Counted from the stretch's first letter, positions 17,416 to 26,022 are shown. The stretch is DNA of 64,000 nucleotides from Variovorax paradoxus (GCF_018614955.1 NZ_JAGGNV010000043.1:1-64000); one strand, 5' to 3'. Made by a program: numbers and translations. The notes: generated from the sequence alone by a model not told the origin.

Positions 17416-18558
17416 CTAGGGAACCAGCTTCCACTGGCCCTTTTCCATCCGCACCACAACAACGGCGCGCTGGTCGGAGCCATAGCGGTTGTCCGGCTTG
17501 AAGTTGTAGACGCCGTGCGTGCCCACCAGCTCCTTCGTGCCGACGATCGCATCGCGCAGCGCCGTGCGGTAGGCGGGTGTGCCGGGCTCGCCCTTGGTGC
17601 GCGAGGCGGCGTCGGCCAGCAGCAGGTAGGCGTCGTAGGTGTAGGAGGAGAAGGCATCGGTGGGCACCACGCCGTGCGCCTTCTGGTAGGCGCTGCGGAA
17701 GTTCATCGACACCTTCTTGATCGGGTTGTCCGCAGCGAGCTGGTCGGCGACCAGCACCGGCCCGCTGGGCACCTGCAGGCCTTCGATCGATGCGCCGCCG
17801 ACGCGCACGAAGTCGGCGTTGATCAGGCCGTGCGTGCCGTAGATCTGGCCCTTGTAGCCGCGCTCGGCGAGCGCAAGATAAGGCAGCGCGCCGGGCGTGC
17901 CGGAGTTGCCGGCGAACACCGCATCGGGACGGCCCGAGATGATCTTCAGCACCTGGCCCGCGACCGACGAATCGCTGCGTGCGTAGCGTTCGTTGGCCAC
18001 CACCTTGATGCCGGCGGCGTCCGCGCTCTTCACGAGCGAGTCGTAGGCCAGGTCGCCCAGCGCATCCGAGAATCCGATGAAGGCCACCGTCTTCACGCCC
18101 GACTTCTTCATGCGCTCGACCACGCCCGCCACCATCAGCGGGAAGGGCTGCGACACGGTCACGGTCCAGGCGCCCTCGGGGCCGGGAATGGTGACCGGTG
18201 TCGGCGAGATCAGCGGCGTGTTGAGCTCGCGCGCCACGGCGGCGATGGCCATCGCGCTGGGCACGCCCGAGGTGCCGATCAGCACGTCGACCTTGTCCTC
18301 GACCACCAGCTTGCGTGCGTTGCGGCCTGCGGTGGTGGGGTCCGACGCATCGTCGAGCACGATCAGCTCGACCTTGCGGCCGGCGAGCATCGGATGCTCG
18401 GCGATGGCGGCACGGATGCCCTTCTCGTAAGGGATGCCGAGCGCCGAGATCGGGCCCGAGAGCGAGCTGATGAAGCCGATCTTGAGGTCGGCGGCCGCGG
18501 CCTGGGCGACCGCCAGGGCGATGGCCGTGAGGCCGAGAAGACGTGCAAGTTTTTTCAT
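17416..18558 (-). CDS. ABC transporter substrate-binding protein (second of three)
   Basis: A 380-residue periplasmic binding protein with signal peptide MKKLARLLGLTAIALAVAQA (cleavage after AAA near residue 23), then DLKIGFISSLSGPISALGIPYEKG. It shares blocks such as DPTTAGRNARKLVVEDKVDVLIGTSG and GTHGVYNFKPDNRYGSD with copies 1 and 3, so these are recent-looking tandem duplicates that may differ in ligand. Its start lies one base after the stop of copy 3, and it is followed after 7 bases by the Rieske large subunit gene. No strong ribosome site precedes it; expression probably depends on coupling to copy 3. Confidence 0.92.
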   Translation of the reverse strand: MKKLARLLGLTAIALAVAQAAAADLKIGFISSLSGPISALGIPYEKGIRAAIAEHPMLAGRKVELIVLDDASDPTTAGRNARKLVVEDKVDVLIGTSGVPSAMAIAAVARELNTPLISPTPVTIPGPEGAWTVTVSQPFPLMVAGVVERMKKSGVKTVAFIGFSDALGDLAYDSLVKSADAAGIKVVANERYARSDSSVAGQVLKIISGRPDAVFAGNSGTPGALPYLALAERGYKGQIYGTHGLINADFVRVGGASIEGLQVPSGPVLVADQLAADNPIKKVSMNFRSAYQKAHGVVPTDAFSSYTYDAYLLLADAASRTKGEPGTPAYRTALRDAIVGTKELVGTHGVYNFKPDNRYGSDQRAVVVVRMEKGQWKLVP

Positions 18559-18559
18559 T

Positions 18560-19717
18560 TCAGGGCACCAGCTTCCACTGGCCTTTTTCGAGCTTCACGA
18601 CGACGCGCGAGCGCTCGTCGGAGCCATAGCGGTTGTCGGGCTTGAAGTTGTAGACGCTGTGCGTACCGACCAGCTCCTTGGTGCTGACGATCGCATCGCG
18701 CAGTGCCACGCGGTAGGCCGGCGTGCCGGGCTCGCCCTTGGCGCGCTGCGCCGCATCGAGGAAGAGCAGCCAGGCGTCGAAGGTGTAGGCCGAGAAGGCA
18801 TCGGTCGGCGGCGCGCCGTTGGCCTTCTGGTAGGCCGCACGGAAGTCCATCGAGACCTTGCGGATCGGGTTGGAGTCGGGCAGCTGCTCGGCCACGATCA
18901 CCGGGCCGGTGGGTGCCAGGAGGCCCTCGACCGAGGTGCCGCCCACGCGCACGAAGTCGGGGTTGATCAACGCATGCATGCCGTAGATCTGGCCCTTGTA
19001 GCCGCGCTCCGAAAGCGCGAGGTAGGGCAGCGCGCCCGGCGTGCCCGAGGTGCCGGTGATGACCGCATCGGGACGCAGCGCGACGATCTTCAGCACCTGG
19101 CCGGTGACCGAGGCGTCGGCGCGCGCATAGCGCTCGTTCGATACCACCTTGATGCCGGCCGGCTCGGCGCTCTTGGTCAGCGCGTCGTAGACCAGGTCGC
19201 CCCAGGCGTCGGAGAAGCCGATGTAGCCGACCGTCTTCACGCCCGACTTCTTCATGCGCTCGACCACCGCGCTCACCATCAGCGGCGCGGGCTGCGGCAG
19301 CGTGACCATCCAGGCACCCTCCTCGCCGGGCAGGTTGGCATTGGCGATCGAGATCAGCGGCGTCTTGGTTTCGCGCGCGACCGCGGCGATGGCCAGCGCG
19401 CCGGGCGAGCCGGCCGTGCCGATGATGACGTCGACCTTGTCCTCGTCGATCATCTTGCGCGCGTTGCGCGCCGCGGTGGACGGGTCCGACGCGTCGTCGA
19501 GCTGAACCAACTGGATCTTGCGCCCCCCCACTTCGGACTTGTAGGCCAGCGCGGCCTTCATGCCCTTCTCGTAGGGAATGCCCAGCGAAGACACCGGCCC
19601 CGAGAGCGAGGTGATGAAGCCGACCTTGTAGTCGGCGGCCCAGGCACTCGTGGCGCTCAATGCACCGATGCCGAGGACGATGCCCGCCAGGGCGCGGATG
19701 GGGCTTGAAACTTTCAT
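18560..19717 (-). CDS. ABC transporter substrate-binding protein (third of three)
   Basis: A 385-residue periplasmic binding protein, first gene of the operon that also holds copies 1 and 2, Rieske pair 1, the transporter, a CoA ligase and an SDR. Signal peptide MKVSSPIRALAGIVLGIGAL with cleavage after AWA near residue 27; mature start DYKVGFITSLSGPVSSLGIPYEKG. The ATG at 19717 has GGAGG six bases upstream. The operator-like perfect palindrome at 19765-19778 lies 47 bases before the start and probably controls the whole unit. Confidence 0.93.
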   Translation of the reverse strand: MKVSSPIRALAGIVLGIGALSATSAWAADYKVGFITSLSGPVSSLGIPYEKGMKAALAYKSEVGGRKIQLVQLDDASDPSTAARNARKMIDEDKVDVIIGTAGSPGALAIAAVARETKTPLISIANANLPGEEGAWMVTLPQPAPLMVSAVVERMKKSGVKTVGYIGFSDAWGDLVYDALTKSAEPAGIKVVSNERYARADASVTGQVLKIVALRPDAVITGTSGTPGALPYLALSERGYKGQIYGMHALINPDFVRVGGTSVEGLLAPTGPVIVAEQLPDSNPIRKVSMDFRAAYQKANGAPPTDAFSAYTFDAWLLFLDAAQRAKGEPGTPAYRVALRDAIVSTKELVGTHSVYNFKPDNRYGSDERSRVVVKLEKGQWKLVP

Positions 19718-19764
19718 GACGATCCTCCAGGGGTTGAGCCGAGCCTTAACATGATTTATGAAAT

Positions 19765-19786
19765 GTTTAGACCTAAACAATACTAG
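19765..19786 (-). promoter_or_regulatory. Operator candidate A2 upstream of the binding-protein/transport operon
   Basis: Contains the perfect inverted repeat GTTTAG-AC-CTAAAC (19765-19778), followed by AATACTAG to 19786. The 22-base site matches the one at 8331-8352 at 16 positions and has the same orientation relative to the gene it precedes. Two occurrences, both upstream of operons of the same island, suggest one regulator, most simply the MarR protein encoded at 7042-7548. Confidence 0.55.
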
Positions 19787-19851
19787 CGAGACGAAGATGC
19801 GATGACAAGGGAGACAACGAGGGGTTTTTGCGTTTGGCGCGCGATGCACCG

Positions 19852-20583
19852 CTACAGCGCGAGACTGCCCACACTGGTGCCGCCGCACACATAAAGAACC
19901 TGGCCGGTGACGAAGCTGTTGGCGGGGTCGACGAAGAAGCGCACGGCCCGTGCCACGTCGGAGGATTCGCCGAGGCGCTGAACCGGCACCGAGGCGGCGA
20001 GCGCGCGTTCCTTCTCGCTGCCGGCCTCCACCACGTCGTAGAACATGTCGGTGCGAATCGGTCCGGGCGCCACCACGTTCACCGTGATGCCGTCGGCCGC
20101 GAGCTCGAGCGCCCAGGTGCGCGCCATGCCCAGCATGCCGGCCTTGGTGGCCGAATAGTTCGTTCGCGTGGCCAGGCCGACCGCTGCGCGCGAGGACAGC
20201 AGCACCACGCGGCCGAAGCGCTCGGCGCGCATCGCGGGCAGGGCCGCCTGCACCAGCTGGATCGCGCAGCCCAGGTGCAGTTCGACCAGCGTATCCAGGT
20301 CGTCGAGCTTCGCGTCCGCGAGCAGCGCGGGACGGATCACGCCGGCGTTGTGCACCACGGTCCTCACCTCGAAGCGCTGCACCAGTTCGCGCGCGGCCTC
20401 CGCCGTGGCGGCGCGGTCCATCAGGTCGACCTCGATGTTGAACAGCTTGGGATGGTTGATCTCGCACCGGCGCCGCGCCAGCGACACCACCTCGTAGCCC
20501 TGCGCGAGCAGGTCCGCGCAGATGGCCTTGCCGATGCCGGCACTGCCGCCCGTCACGGCGGCGACGGGATGCGTGAGGTTCAT
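19852..20583 (-). CDS. SDR-family oxidoreductase (third)
   Basis: A 243-residue short-chain dehydrogenase/reductase. Motifs are TGGSAGIG near residue 11, VVHNAGVIRPA (HNAG variant of NNAG), VVLLSSRAAVG with the catalytic Ser and TNYSATKAGML (YxxxK), then VVAPGPIRTDMF. It is the last gene of the long operon beginning at iorA (32043); its start overlaps the stop of the cyclase gene by ATGA. About 130 bases with operator A2 separate it from the next operon. Substrate unknown. Confidence 0.9.
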   Translation of the reverse strand: MNLTHPVAAVTGGSAGIGKAICADLLAQGYEVVSLARRRCEINHPKLFNIEVDLMDRAATAEAARELVQRFEVRTVVHNAGVIRPALLADAKLDDLDTLVELHLGCAIQLVQAALPAMRAERFGRVVLLSSRAAVGLATRTNYSATKAGMLGMARTWALELAADGITVNVVAPGPIRTDMFYDVVEAGSEKERALAASVPVQRLGESSDVARAVRFFVDPANSFVTGQVLYVCGGTSVGSLAL

Positions 20584-21392
20584 GGCGCGGCTCCCACCAG
20601 CGCCAGCACGCGCAAGGGACTGCCGCTGCCCTTCTCGATCTTGAGAGGCGGGCAGATCAGCACCGCGCCGGCCGGCGGCAGCAGGTCGAGGTTGCTGAGG
20701 CACTGCAGGCCGTAACGCCCGGCGCCGTGCATGTAGTAGTGGCAGGGATAGGGCGGGCGCAGGTGGTAGCCCTGGCCGGCATCGGTGCCGATGGCTTCGG
20801 AGCCGAAGCCCAGCACGTCGCGCTGCTCGACCAGGAAGCGCACGGCCTCGGTGCTCGGGCCCGGCGTGTGCTGCCCGGTCTCGTCGAAGTTCTGGTACGC
20901 CTCGGGGTCCTGGCGCTTCGACCAGTCGGTGCGCATCAGCGCCCAGGCGCCCTTCGGGATGCGGCCATGCTTCGCCTCGTAGCGCTCGATGTCTTCCACC
21001 GTCAGCAGGTAGTCGGGGTCGGCCGCCGATTGGCTGGAGCAGTCGATCACGCAGGCCGGCGCCACGAAGTGCTGCACCGGGATCGTGTCGACCGAGTTGT
21101 TCGGCAGGTCGCGGCCCGAGATCCAGTGGATCGGCGCATCGAAGTGCGTGCCTGTGTGCTCGCCGCAGGAGAAGTTGTTCCAGTACCAGCCGGGCCCGCG
21201 CTCGTCGTACTTCGACACCTCCTCGATGCGGAAGGGCCAGCACTGGCCCATCTCGGGCGGCAGCGCGATCTGCGGAAACTCGGGTGTCAGCGTCTGCGTG
21301 AGATCGATCACGCGGATGCGGCCCGTCGCCATCGCACTCACGAGGCTGCCGAGGATCTCGGCGGTGGACATCAGTTCGGTTGTGGTCGTCAT
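20580..21392 (-). CDS. Cyclase-family metal hydrolase, isatin-hydrolase-like
   Basis: A 270-residue member of the cyclase family (PF04199), which includes kynurenine formamidase and isatin hydrolase. The metal-binding signature HxGTHxDxPxH is complete: EHTGTHFDAPIHW near residue 78. Other family landmarks are VIDLTQTLTPEFP, GAWALMRTDWSKR and a C-terminal LICPPLKIEKGSGSPLRVLALV. Isatin hydrolases, manganese enzymes of this family known from Labrenzia and Bradyrhizobium, open isatin to isatinate on the way from indole-acetate to anthranilate. That role fits the Rieske oxygenases and ligases around it. Kynurenine formamidase is the main alternative, but no kynurenine-pathway genes are present. 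The start has AGGAG seven bases upstream. Confidence 0.85.
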   Translation of the reverse strand: MTTTTELMSTAEILGSLVSAMATGRIRVIDLTQTLTPEFPQIALPPEMGQCWPFRIEEVSKYDERGPGWYWNNFSCGEHTGTHFDAPIHWISGRDLPNNSVDTIPVQHFVAPACVIDCSSQSAADPDYLLTVEDIERYEAKHGRIPKGAWALMRTDWSKRQDPEAYQNFDETGQHTPGPSTEAVRFLVEQRDVLGFGSEAIGTDAGQGYHLRPPYPCHYYMHGAGRYGLQCLSNLDLLPPAGAVLICPPLKIEKGSGSPLRVLALVGAAP

Positions 21393-21407
21393 CGTGTTGC
21401 TCCTGTC

Positions 21408-22658
21408 TCAGCCGCCGGCCGCGAGTTCGCGCTCGAGGACCTTCGGGTTGTCGCGCCAGCGTTCCAGCCATTCCTGCGCCACGTCGCCCGGGTAGACGTC
21501 CTCGACGCCGTCGCGCAGCGCCTTGACGATCGCATTGGCCAGCGCACTCGGCGCCAGCTTGGGCGGCGGCATGTGCTGGTTCCACTCGTCGTCGATCGGC
21601 CCGGGGAACAGGTTGACCACGCGGATGCCGGTCGGCCGCATCTCGGCGCGCAGGCATTGAGCGAGCGAGTAGGCCGCGGCCTTGGATGCGCTGAAGGTGC
21701 CGTGCGGCGGAAAGTTGGACAGCGCATAGATCGACAGCAGGTTGACCCAGGCCGTCGCACTACTCACGCCGTCGGCCGAGCGCCCCTTGAGCGCCGGGCC
21801 GAACTCCTGCGCCAGCCGCAGCAGGCCGAAGTAGTTGATGTCCATCTCGGCCTTGGCGACATCGGTGCCGCGCCGCGCGCCGATGCCGAAGTTGCGGTGC
21901 ACCTCGGCGTTGTTGATCACGATGTCGACCTTGCCGCCGATCTCGCCGGCCAGCTCGCTCACCGAGCGGCCGTTGGTCAGGTCCAGCGGCACCAGCGTCA
22001 CCTGCGGAAGCGCCGTGATGTCGTCCAGGCCGCCCATCTTCTTCCACGGCTCGGCATGGCCGACCCAGACGATGTCGGCGCCGGCCTTCACCAGGGCGCG
22101 CACGATGGCCTGCCCCACCTCGGTCTTGCCGTCGGTGACCAGCGCCTTGCGGAACTTGGGGTCGCTGGTCATCTCGCGCAGCATCTTGTCGTCGGCCATA
22201 TGGGCACTCCCTTCGTTCGGAAAACCAATGAGGACGGCCTGTCCCGCGCGGTCGAGCCGGGCGCCGACGCGCACGCGTGCCGGTGCCTCGCCCACCTCGC
22301 CGTGCAGGTGCACCATCAGCGTCGGGCCGGCATCGAGATGCACCAGGCCCAGTCGCCAGGGCAGGCGCTCGCGGAAGAACAGGTCGTTGCTGTGATGCAG
22401 CGTGGTGCTGCTGATGAGTTCGCCCTCTCCGCTCTGCTCGCGCCAGTGCAGGCGCGGCGACAGGCATTTGTGGCAGGCCTCGCGCGGCGGGTACTGCACC
22501 GTGCCGCAGTCTTCGCAGGTCTGCAGCTCGAAGCGGCCCTCCGCCGCCGCGGCCGTGATGCCCAGCGCGACGCGGCCGCGGGCCCATGGCGGCAGGTTCA
22601 TCTGCCGCGTGCGCAGGACGGGGTTCTTGCGCTTGGGGCGCATCAGGGGCATGGTCAT
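21408..22658 (-). CDS. DUF35 (zinc ribbon/OB-fold)-SDR fusion protein
   Basis: A 416-residue two-domain protein. Residues about 25-150 are a DUF35 domain: zinc-ribbon cysteines CEDC and CHKC, followed by the OB-fold region GELISSTTLHHSNDLFFRERLPWRLGLVHLDAG and ARVRVGARL. Residues about 165-416 are an SDR-like domain: FRKALVTDGKTEVGQAIV (degenerate TGxxxGIG), VDIVINNAEVHRN, WVNLLSIYALS, FSASKAAAYSLAQ and VVNLFPGP. The catalytic Tyr of YxxxK is replaced by Phe (TFSASKAA), so redox activity is doubtful. DUF35 proteins form complexes with non-condensing thiolases, and a thiolase is encoded next door. The GGAGG ribosome site lies inside the dispersed repeat. I see no frame break between the domains. 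Confidence 0.85.
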   Translation of the reverse strand: MTMPLMRPKRKNPVLRTRQMNLPPWARGRVALGITAAAAEGRFELQTCEDCGTVQYPPREACHKCLSPRLHWREQSGEGELISSTTLHHSNDLFFRERLPWRLGLVHLDAGPTLMVHLHGEVGEAPARVRVGARLDRAGQAVLIGFPNEGSAHMADDKMLREMTSDPKFRKALVTDGKTEVGQAIVRALVKAGADIVWVGHAEPWKKMGGLDDITALPQVTLVPLDLTNGRSVSELAGEIGGKVDIVINNAEVHRNFGIGARRGTDVAKAEMDINYFGLLRLAQEFGPALKGRSADGVSSATAWVNLLSIYALSNFPPHGTFSASKAAAYSLAQCLRAEMRPTGIRVVNLFPGPIDDEWNQHMPPPKLAPSALANAIVKALRDGVEDVYPGDVAQEWLERWRDNPKVLERELAAGG

Positions 22659-22743
22659 CGCGCCTCCGCCGGGCCGCCCCAAGGCAGGCGCGTGGCCCCC
22701 TTGGGGGGCAGTGCAGCCGCGCAGCGGCAAACGTGGGGGCTCA
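22659..22743 (-). repeat. Dispersed GC-rich palindromic repeat, copy 2
   Basis: Fills the gap between the thiolase gene and the DUF35-SDR gene. On the minus strand it contains CCCCCC-AA-GGGGG and the 20-mer GCCTTGGGGCGGCCCGGCGG found at 7012-7031. It ends at the ribosome binding site GGAGG used for the start at 22658, so the repeat supplies translation signals and may form a hairpin in the polycistronic message. Confidence 0.6.
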
Positions 22744-23913
22744 TCATGCGGGCCTTCCTAATATGACGGCGCCGGTGCACAGGCATCTGTCGTAGGTGAC
22801 CATGCCGAATCCCGCGACCAGGCCGAGTTGCGCATCGGGCACCGTGCGCGGCCCGGCCGTGTCGGTCAGTTGACGGATCGCTTCCACCATGCCGAGAAAG
22901 CCGCCTGCCGCACCGGCCTGCCCGGCCGAGAGCTGCCCGCCACTGGTGTTGTTGGGAAAGCTGCCATCGAAGGTCATCGTGTTGGCGCGCACGAAGTCCG
23001 CGCCCTCGCCCTTCTCGCAGAAGCCCAGGTCCTCGAACTGCATCATCACGATGACGGGATAGTCGTCGTAGGTCTGGACGAAATCGAGCTCGGCAGGTTG
23101 CACGCCGGCCTGCGCATAGAGATCGTCGCGGTCCATGCGCCAGCCGCCCTGCACCATCACCGGATCGTCGGCGAAGGCGTTGTGCCGCTCGATTGCGCCG
23201 CGGATGACGGCGTGCGCCAGTCCCAGGTCGCGTGCGCGCTCTTCTCTCATCACGAGGAAGGCCTCGGCGCCCGCGCAGGGCATCACGCAGTCGAACAGGT
23301 GGATCGGGTCGGAGATCGGCCGCGCCGCCATGTACTCGTCGAGCGTGAGCGGCTTCTTGAACATCGCATGCGGGTTGCCCAGTGCGTTGGTGCGCTGTTC
23401 CACTGCGATACGGCCGAAATCCTCGCGCTTCGCGCCGAAGGTGCGCATGTAGTTGGCGGTAATCATCGCGAAGATCGAGTTGGGCCCGCCCGAGCCGTAG
23501 GGGTAGCTCGCATCGCGCGCGAAGTTGCTGAAGCTGCCCAGCGTCTGGCGGAAGGAGTCGACGTGGTTGGTGTCGGCGCCGACGCAGGCCACGATCTCGG
23601 CGTCGCCGGCCTGCACCGCACGCGCCGCGCGGCGCAGGCACATCACGCCCGAGGCGCCGCCCGTCGGCACGTGGTCGAGCCAGCGCGGCGACAGGCCGAG
23701 GTGCTGCGTCACGCCGACAGCCGTGTCAGGCGCGAGAGAGAAGCTGCTGAGGCACAAGCCATCGATCTGTTCCTTCGGCACGCCGCTGGCCTGCACCAGC
23801 GCTTCGAGCGCCTGGCCGATGAACCAGTGCGCGGTGCGCGTCGAGTAGCGCACATAGGGCACGGTGATGGGAACGGCCACCGCGACGCCTTCGTAGGACT
23901 GTCGGCGCTTCAT
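22744..23913 (-). CDS. Thiolase-like protein, probable DUF35-partnered lyase
   Basis: A 389-residue thiolase-fold protein of the SCP-x/lipid-transfer type. VPTGGASGVMCLRRAARAVQAGDAEIVACVGAD marks the N-terminal half, but the usual nucleophile-cysteine motif is absent. The C-terminal GHP motif reads SGGQLSAGQAGAAGGFLG, with Gln-Ala where the catalytic His-Pro would be. Thiolase homologues of this kind, paired with DUF35 proteins, catalyse retro-aldol cleavage of tertiary beta-hydroxyacyl-CoAs (Ltp2/ChsH2) or retro-Claisen steps (BbsAB). Here it could cleave a CoA ester of dioxindole-acetate to isatin and acetyl-CoA; that is inference. It overlaps the upstream ligase gene by ATGA. Confidence 0.87.
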   Translation of the reverse strand: MKRRQSYEGVAVAVPITVPYVRYSTRTAHWFIGQALEALVQASGVPKEQIDGLCLSSFSLAPDTAVGVTQHLGLSPRWLDHVPTGGASGVMCLRRAARAVQAGDAEIVACVGADTNHVDSFRQTLGSFSNFARDASYPYGSGGPNSIFAMITANYMRTFGAKREDFGRIAVEQRTNALGNPHAMFKKPLTLDEYMAARPISDPIHLFDCVMPCAGAEAFLVMREERARDLGLAHAVIRGAIERHNAFADDPVMVQGGWRMDRDDLYAQAGVQPAELDFVQTYDDYPVIVMMQFEDLGFCEKGEGADFVRANTMTFDGSFPNNTSGGQLSAGQAGAAGGFLGMVEAIRQLTDTAGPRTVPDAQLGLVAGFGMVTYDRCLCTGAVILGRPA

Positions 23914-25532
23914 GCCTGCCTCTTCTTCATCGCGCGGGTGTCGATGCAGTGCGGCTGCCCCGGCAGTGCCTGCGCCAGTTCGCGCAGCTGCCCGCGCTGG
24001 ATCTTCTGCGAAGCCGTGAGCGGCAGCGCATCGACGAAAGCCACGTAGCCCGGCGCCTTGTAGTAGGCCAGCTGCGCCAGCGCATGCTCGACGATGCTGG
24101 CCGCGATCTGCGCGTGCTGCGACGCGTCGAGCTCCTCGCGCACCACGATGCAGGCCAGCACCTCGTCGCCGCGCACCGCATCGGGCGTGGCGGCCACGGC
24201 CGAGGTCTTCACCGCCGGGTGCTGGTTCAGCACGCTCTCGACCTCCACCGCCGAGATGTTCTCGCCGCTGCGGCGGATCACGTTCTTCTTGCGATCGACG
24301 AAGAAGAAGTTGCCGTCCTCATCGCGCCGCACGAGGTCGCCGGTATGGAACCAGCCGCCGGCCCAGGCTTCGCGCGTGGCTTCCGCGTCCTTCAGGTAGC
24401 CCGAGAAGAAATGGCGCCGCGGATCGTCGCCGGCGGAGCGCACCAGCAGCTCGCCCGGCGCGTCGCCAGTCACCTCCTGGCCTTCGTCGTCGACCAGGCG
24501 GATCTCGACGTAGTCCTGCCGGCGCCCGAAGCAGCTCGCGCCCACCAGGCGCGGCTCGCGATTCGCCATCACGCAGGCGGCGGCGCCGGTCTCGGTCATG
24601 GCCCAGGCCTCGACCAGCGGGAAGCCGAAGCGCGCTTCGAATGGCGCGTGATTTTTGCGGTCGACGCCGGCGCCGAAGCCCCAGCGGATCGCGTGGTCCT
24701 TGTCGGCGGCCGACGCGGGCGCCGACAGCAGCATGGCCGGCATCACCCCCAGGTAGTGAGCGATGGTGGCGCCGCTCTCCCGCGCGCTCGAAAGCCAGGT
24801 CTTCGGGTGGAAGCGATCGAGCTGCACCAGGCAGCCGCCGGCGACCAGCACCACCATGGTCGAGAAGGCCATCGCATTCATGTGATTGAGCGGCAGCGGC
24901 GTGATGACGCGCTCCGCATCGCGACGGATGCTGCACACGCCGTCGAGCGCGGCATACCACTCGCCGGCGCGCAGGAAGTAGGCATTGCTCAGGATGCAGC
25001 CCTTGGGCCGGCCGGTGGTGCCCGAGGTGTAGAGCAGGCCGCATTCGGTATCGGGGCCGATCGCTTCGGCGGCACGCGGCGCAGCCGTCTGCGCGGGCGG
25101 CACTTCGTCGTCGGGCCCCATGGTCGCGAAGGCGATGCCGGCCTGCGCCGCCGCGGCGCGCAGGTCGGTCGCGCGCTGGGGCAGGGTCACGGCGAGGCCG
25201 ATCTCGCTGTGGCCGATCAGGTAGACCAGCTCGGCGGAGCGCATCTCGGCGTTGATCGGCACCACGCTCACACCCAGTGCGTTGAGCGCGAACCAGTGGA
25301 ACAGGAAGGCCGGCCGATTCTCCAGCAGCAGGCCGACGCGGTGGCCATGGCCGTAGCCAGCCTCTGCATACGCAACGCGCAAGCGTTCGACCGCTGCCGC
25401 GGCCTCGCGCCAGCGGATGGCACCGGCCGCGATGCCGTAGGCCCGGGCGGTCACCGATTCGGTGAACAGGAACTCGGCAGCGGGCGTGCGCGCCGCGGTG
25501 GCCGAGAATAGGTCGTGGACGGTGGCGTACAT
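23910..25532 (-). CDS. AMP-dependent acyl-CoA synthetase (second)
   Basis: A 540-residue acyl-adenylate-forming CoA ligase. Motifs: LLYTSGTTGRPKGCIL, EAWAMTETGAAA, WFHTGDLVRRDEDGNFFFVDRKKNVIRRSGENISAVEVE, and C-terminal LTASQKIQRGQL with the catalytic Lys. It resembles the first ligase (9148-10755) in family but diverges throughout, so the two probably act on different acids. Gene order ligase-thiolase-DUF35/SDR-cyclase, with ATGA coupling to the thiolase, argues that its product is the thiolase substrate. Confidence 0.91.
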   Translation of the reverse strand: MYATVHDLFSATAARTPAAEFLFTESVTARAYGIAAGAIRWREAAAAVERLRVAYAEAGYGHGHRVGLLLENRPAFLFHWFALNALGVSVVPINAEMRSAELVYLIGHSEIGLAVTLPQRATDLRAAAAQAGIAFATMGPDDEVPPAQTAAPRAAEAIGPDTECGLLYTSGTTGRPKGCILSNAYFLRAGEWYAALDGVCSIRRDAERVITPLPLNHMNAMAFSTMVVLVAGGCLVQLDRFHPKTWLSSARESGATIAHYLGVMPAMLLSAPASAADKDHAIRWGFGAGVDRKNHAPFEARFGFPLVEAWAMTETGAAACVMANREPRLVGASCFGRRQDYVEIRLVDDEGQEVTGDAPGELLVRSAGDDPRRHFFSGYLKDAEATREAWAGGWFHTGDLVRRDEDGNFFFVDRKKNVIRRSGENISAVEVESVLNQHPAVKTSAVAATPDAVRGDEVLACIVVREELDASQHAQIAASIVEHALAQLAYYKAPGYVAFVDALPLTASQKIQRGQLRELAQALPGQPHCIDTRAMKKRQA

Positions 25533-25539
25533 CTCTGGT

Positions 25540-26022
25540 CTAGATGAAGAGCTGCACAGCCGGCAGCGCGGCGTCGCAGTTGAGCAGGTTGACGCGCTTG
25601 AGCGTCATGCGCAGCGCACCGTCGAGCAGCGTGAGGTGATGGAAGAAGGTGCCGACATAGAACTGCAGCTCGTCGCCCTGCGATTCGGTGTAGTGGAACT
25701 CGGTGCGCACGACGAAGTGGTTGCCGGCCTCGTCGAACTCCTCGACCGTGGGTGTCTGCAGCAGGTGATGGCAGCGGCTCGGCGGCTGCTGAGAGAAGGC
25801 GCGCGGGCTCTTGAGACGCTCGACGCGCAGGTCGCGCAAGAGCTTGTCTTCGTAGAGGTGCGAGGTGTGGTTGATGCCGTCCTCCTGGTCGGGGACGAGC
25901 GGCACCCAGTAGAAGGCGTCGCCGGCGAAGAGCGCGTTCCACTCGTCGAAGCGCTTGGCGTCGAGCAGGCGCGACTCGTGCACGACGAAATCGATCAGGT
26001 CCTGACGGGTGACGGTCATCAC
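25540..26022 (-). CDS. Ring-hydroxylating dioxygenase small (beta) subunit, pair 2
   Basis: A 160-residue SnoaL-like beta subunit: LIDFVVHESRLLDAKRFDEWNALFAGDAFYWVPLV, RVERLKSPRAFSQQPPSRCHH and the C-terminus LLNCDAALPAVQLFI. Two consecutive ATG codons (26022 and 26019) begin the gene; the first overlaps the large-subunit stop. It pairs with the large subunit just upstream. It is homologous to the beta subunit of pair 1 but clearly divergent, so the pairs are not a fresh duplication. Confidence 0.92.
   Translation of the reverse strand: MMTVTRQDLIDFVVHESRLLDAKRFDEWNALFAGDAFYWVPLVPDQEDGINHTSHLYEDKLLRDLRVERLKSPRAFSQQPPSRCHHLLQTPTVEEFDEAGNHFVVRTEFHYTESQGDELQFYVGTFFHHLTLLDGALRMTLKRVNLLNCDAALPAVQLFI

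Noticed and set aside
20580..21392. Calling the cyclase a kynurenine formamidase (KynB)
   Set aside because: The motif is shared, but kynA and kynU homologues are absent and the setting is oxidative indole catabolism; isatin hydrolase fits better, though neither is proven.
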